The translations under genes and the position numbers were made by a program. From contig OY760176.1 of assembly GCA_963663315.1 (NCBI GenBank), forward strand, positions 1,798,001 through 1,862,000: a stretch of DNA of 64,000 nt, in the 5' to 3' direction. Shown here in pieces: positions 63,207 to 64,000 of the stretch; the stretch's first letter is position 1, and the number at the start of each line of letters is the position of its first letter. This stretch comes from G963663315 sp963663315. Lineage in GTDB: Bacteria > Pseudomonadota > Gammaproteobacteria > Arenicellales > Poriferihabitantaceae. A model generated the notes under the pieces. It saw nothing but the letters and a program-made list of their open reading frames with translations. It had not been told where the DNA came from and searched no databases.

Positions 63207-64000
63207 TGACTGTAGCTCTGAGTGGATATTTGACCCAGGTCATCCAGTTCGAAAACGACCAAGAAACGATTTTTCAATTCTCCACGCCCATCAGGATATC
63301 GCTGAGTCTCTATCTTTACCGCCCAACAACAACCATCGTAGGAAATACCCAACGTAGCCGATCTTAATTCGCTCTCTCGCAGAGCGTATCGTACATCCGC
63401 TTCGAGTTGCCATCGATCACTCACCGGCAGATCAAAATCGAATGTCAGATTCTTACTGACATCCGTAGTTTGACTATAGCCGACAGATGCATTTCGTCTT
63501 CGACTATGGTCATAGTCGGTAGAAACAGATATGTATTCCAGTTCATTTTGATCTGCGCTCCATCGTGCAAAACTCCGAACTCTCCAGTCCTTGTTCAGGC
63601 TGGCGCTGGTTTCAGCCAGAAAGTCAGAACGGCTCTCGGTTTGAGCAGGACTGTCAGGGGAAAGTCCAACTTCCCTGTCATCAAGAAAAAACACCTGCCC
63701 CAGACTGAGTTTGAATCGCTCTTTTCCAGTGTCATCATCCACAATTCGACTGGTCAAACCCAGTGAGATCTGATGAGTATCACCCACGCGGTCGCCACCG
63801 AAGAAGCGATTCTCCCGGAAAAAGTGAGAAAAACTGCTCGTACTTCCTCCGCCGGTATCGAAATCAGGAAAATCTTCCTGTTCGAGCTTGTCCGGGATGT
63901 TTACATAATACAGTCTTGGCTCCAGGGTCTGCATGAATACGTTATCACTTCGTTTAAAAAAACGCTCGAAAACCAATCCACTATCGACGCTGAAAATCGG
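63203..64000 (-). CDS. lptD: LPS-assembly protein LptD, C-terminal part
   Basis: Outer-membrane beta-barrel that inserts lipopolysaccharide with LptE. The window holds the last 265 residues; the 5' part lies beyond 64000. The visible segment opens PIFSVDSGLVFERFFK, runs through QTLEPRLYYVNIP (a conserved barrel motif), and has alternating beta strands to the end. A late Cys pair, YDGCCWAVKIET, is the region where LptD forms interdomain disulfides. It overlaps surA by 4 bases. Confidence 0.95.
   Translation of the reverse strand, partial: PIFSVDSGLVFERFFKRSDNVFMQTLEPRLYYVNIPDKLEQEDFPDFDTGGGSTSSFSHFFRENRFFGGDRVGDTHQISLGLTSRIVDDDTGKERFKLSLGQVFFLDDREVGLSPDSPAQTESRSDFLAETSASLNKDWRVRSFARWSADQNELEYISVSTDYDHSRRRNASVGYSQTTDVSKNLTFDFDLPVSDRWQLEADVRYALRESELRSATLGISYDGCCWAVKIETQRYPDGRGELKNRFLVVFELDDLGQISTQSYSQ

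Noticed and set aside
1..64000. CRISPR arrays, prophage or insertion sequences
   Set aside because: No regularly spaced repeats, transposase, integrase or phage structural genes were found on either strand.

Overview
The window reads as a chromosomal segment of a gammaproteobacterium, most likely marine. The evidence for the class is the surA-lptD, ubiK-yifB, erpA, tsaB and grpE-dnaK-dnaJ sets, with outer-membrane assembly and ubiquinone genes of gammaproteobacterial type. The left two thirds is accessory metabolism for methylated amines and one-carbon units. The right third (about 45-64 kb) is housekeeping. No rRNA, tRNA, CRISPR array or insertion sequence was seen.

Layout. 1-1641 (minus): the soxB-soxD-soxA start of a heterotetrameric sarcosine oxidase or N-methylglutamate dehydrogenase operon. 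1950-6151 (plus): a conserved unknown, an amidase, an enoyl-CoA hydratase and an MFS carrier. 6294-15786: trimethylamine monooxygenase (tmm), a CntA-like Rieske oxygenase, trimethylamine N-oxide demethylase (tdm) and a TmoXVW-like quaternary-amine ABC importer. The importer's binding-protein and permease genes are both interrupted. 16307-24188 (minus): a tight operon of an FAD oxidoreductase, a GmaS-like synthetase, three glutamate-synthase-like subunits (mgsA, mgsB, mgsC), two unrecognised small genes and pdxJ. A divergent GntR regulator follows, then an Amt channel with a small membrane protein (25815-27489). 27932-38541: a c-type cytochrome, a crotonase and isopropylmalate-dehydrogenase-like pair, an M24 hydrolase with an AGXT-like aminotransferase, serA-serC-DUF1015, a degenerate cinA and a tandem GFA protein. 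38563-45362: Nudix, an MttB-superfamily methyltransferase, pncB, a GMC oxidoreductase and a medium-chain dehydrogenase, with gene fragments of a rhodanese and a CaiB-type CoA-transferase between them. 45421-64000: Bax-inhibitor-like protein, LysR, tsaB, yoaA, the DnaK chaperone operon with a sigma-32-type promoter, erpA, a cysteine-desulfurase-like protein, icd, a TVP38-reductase pair, yifB, ubiK, surA and the 3' part of lptD.

How the genes fit together (family knowledge plus inference). Tmm makes TMAO from trimethylamine. Tdm splits TMAO to dimethylamine and formaldehyde, and its GcvT domain can pass the carbon to tetrahydrofolate. Monomethylamine would be loaded on glutamate by the GmaS-like enzyme and converted to N-methylglutamate by MgsABC. 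That product would be oxidised by a SoxB/MgdA-type enzyme (either 1-1641 or 22845-24188). No dimethylamine monooxygenase is in the window. A 16-bp element, TAWTAWTGGYATAATY, recurs at the tmm, tdm and FAD-oxidoreductase/gmaS promoters, and a weaker version lies upstream of soxB. This suggests co-regulation. The most interesting points are the decayed importer beside intact enzymes, the two unknown genes inside the N-methylglutamate operon (one without a canonical start codon), the shared promoter element, and the in-frame CaiB fragment ahead of pncB.
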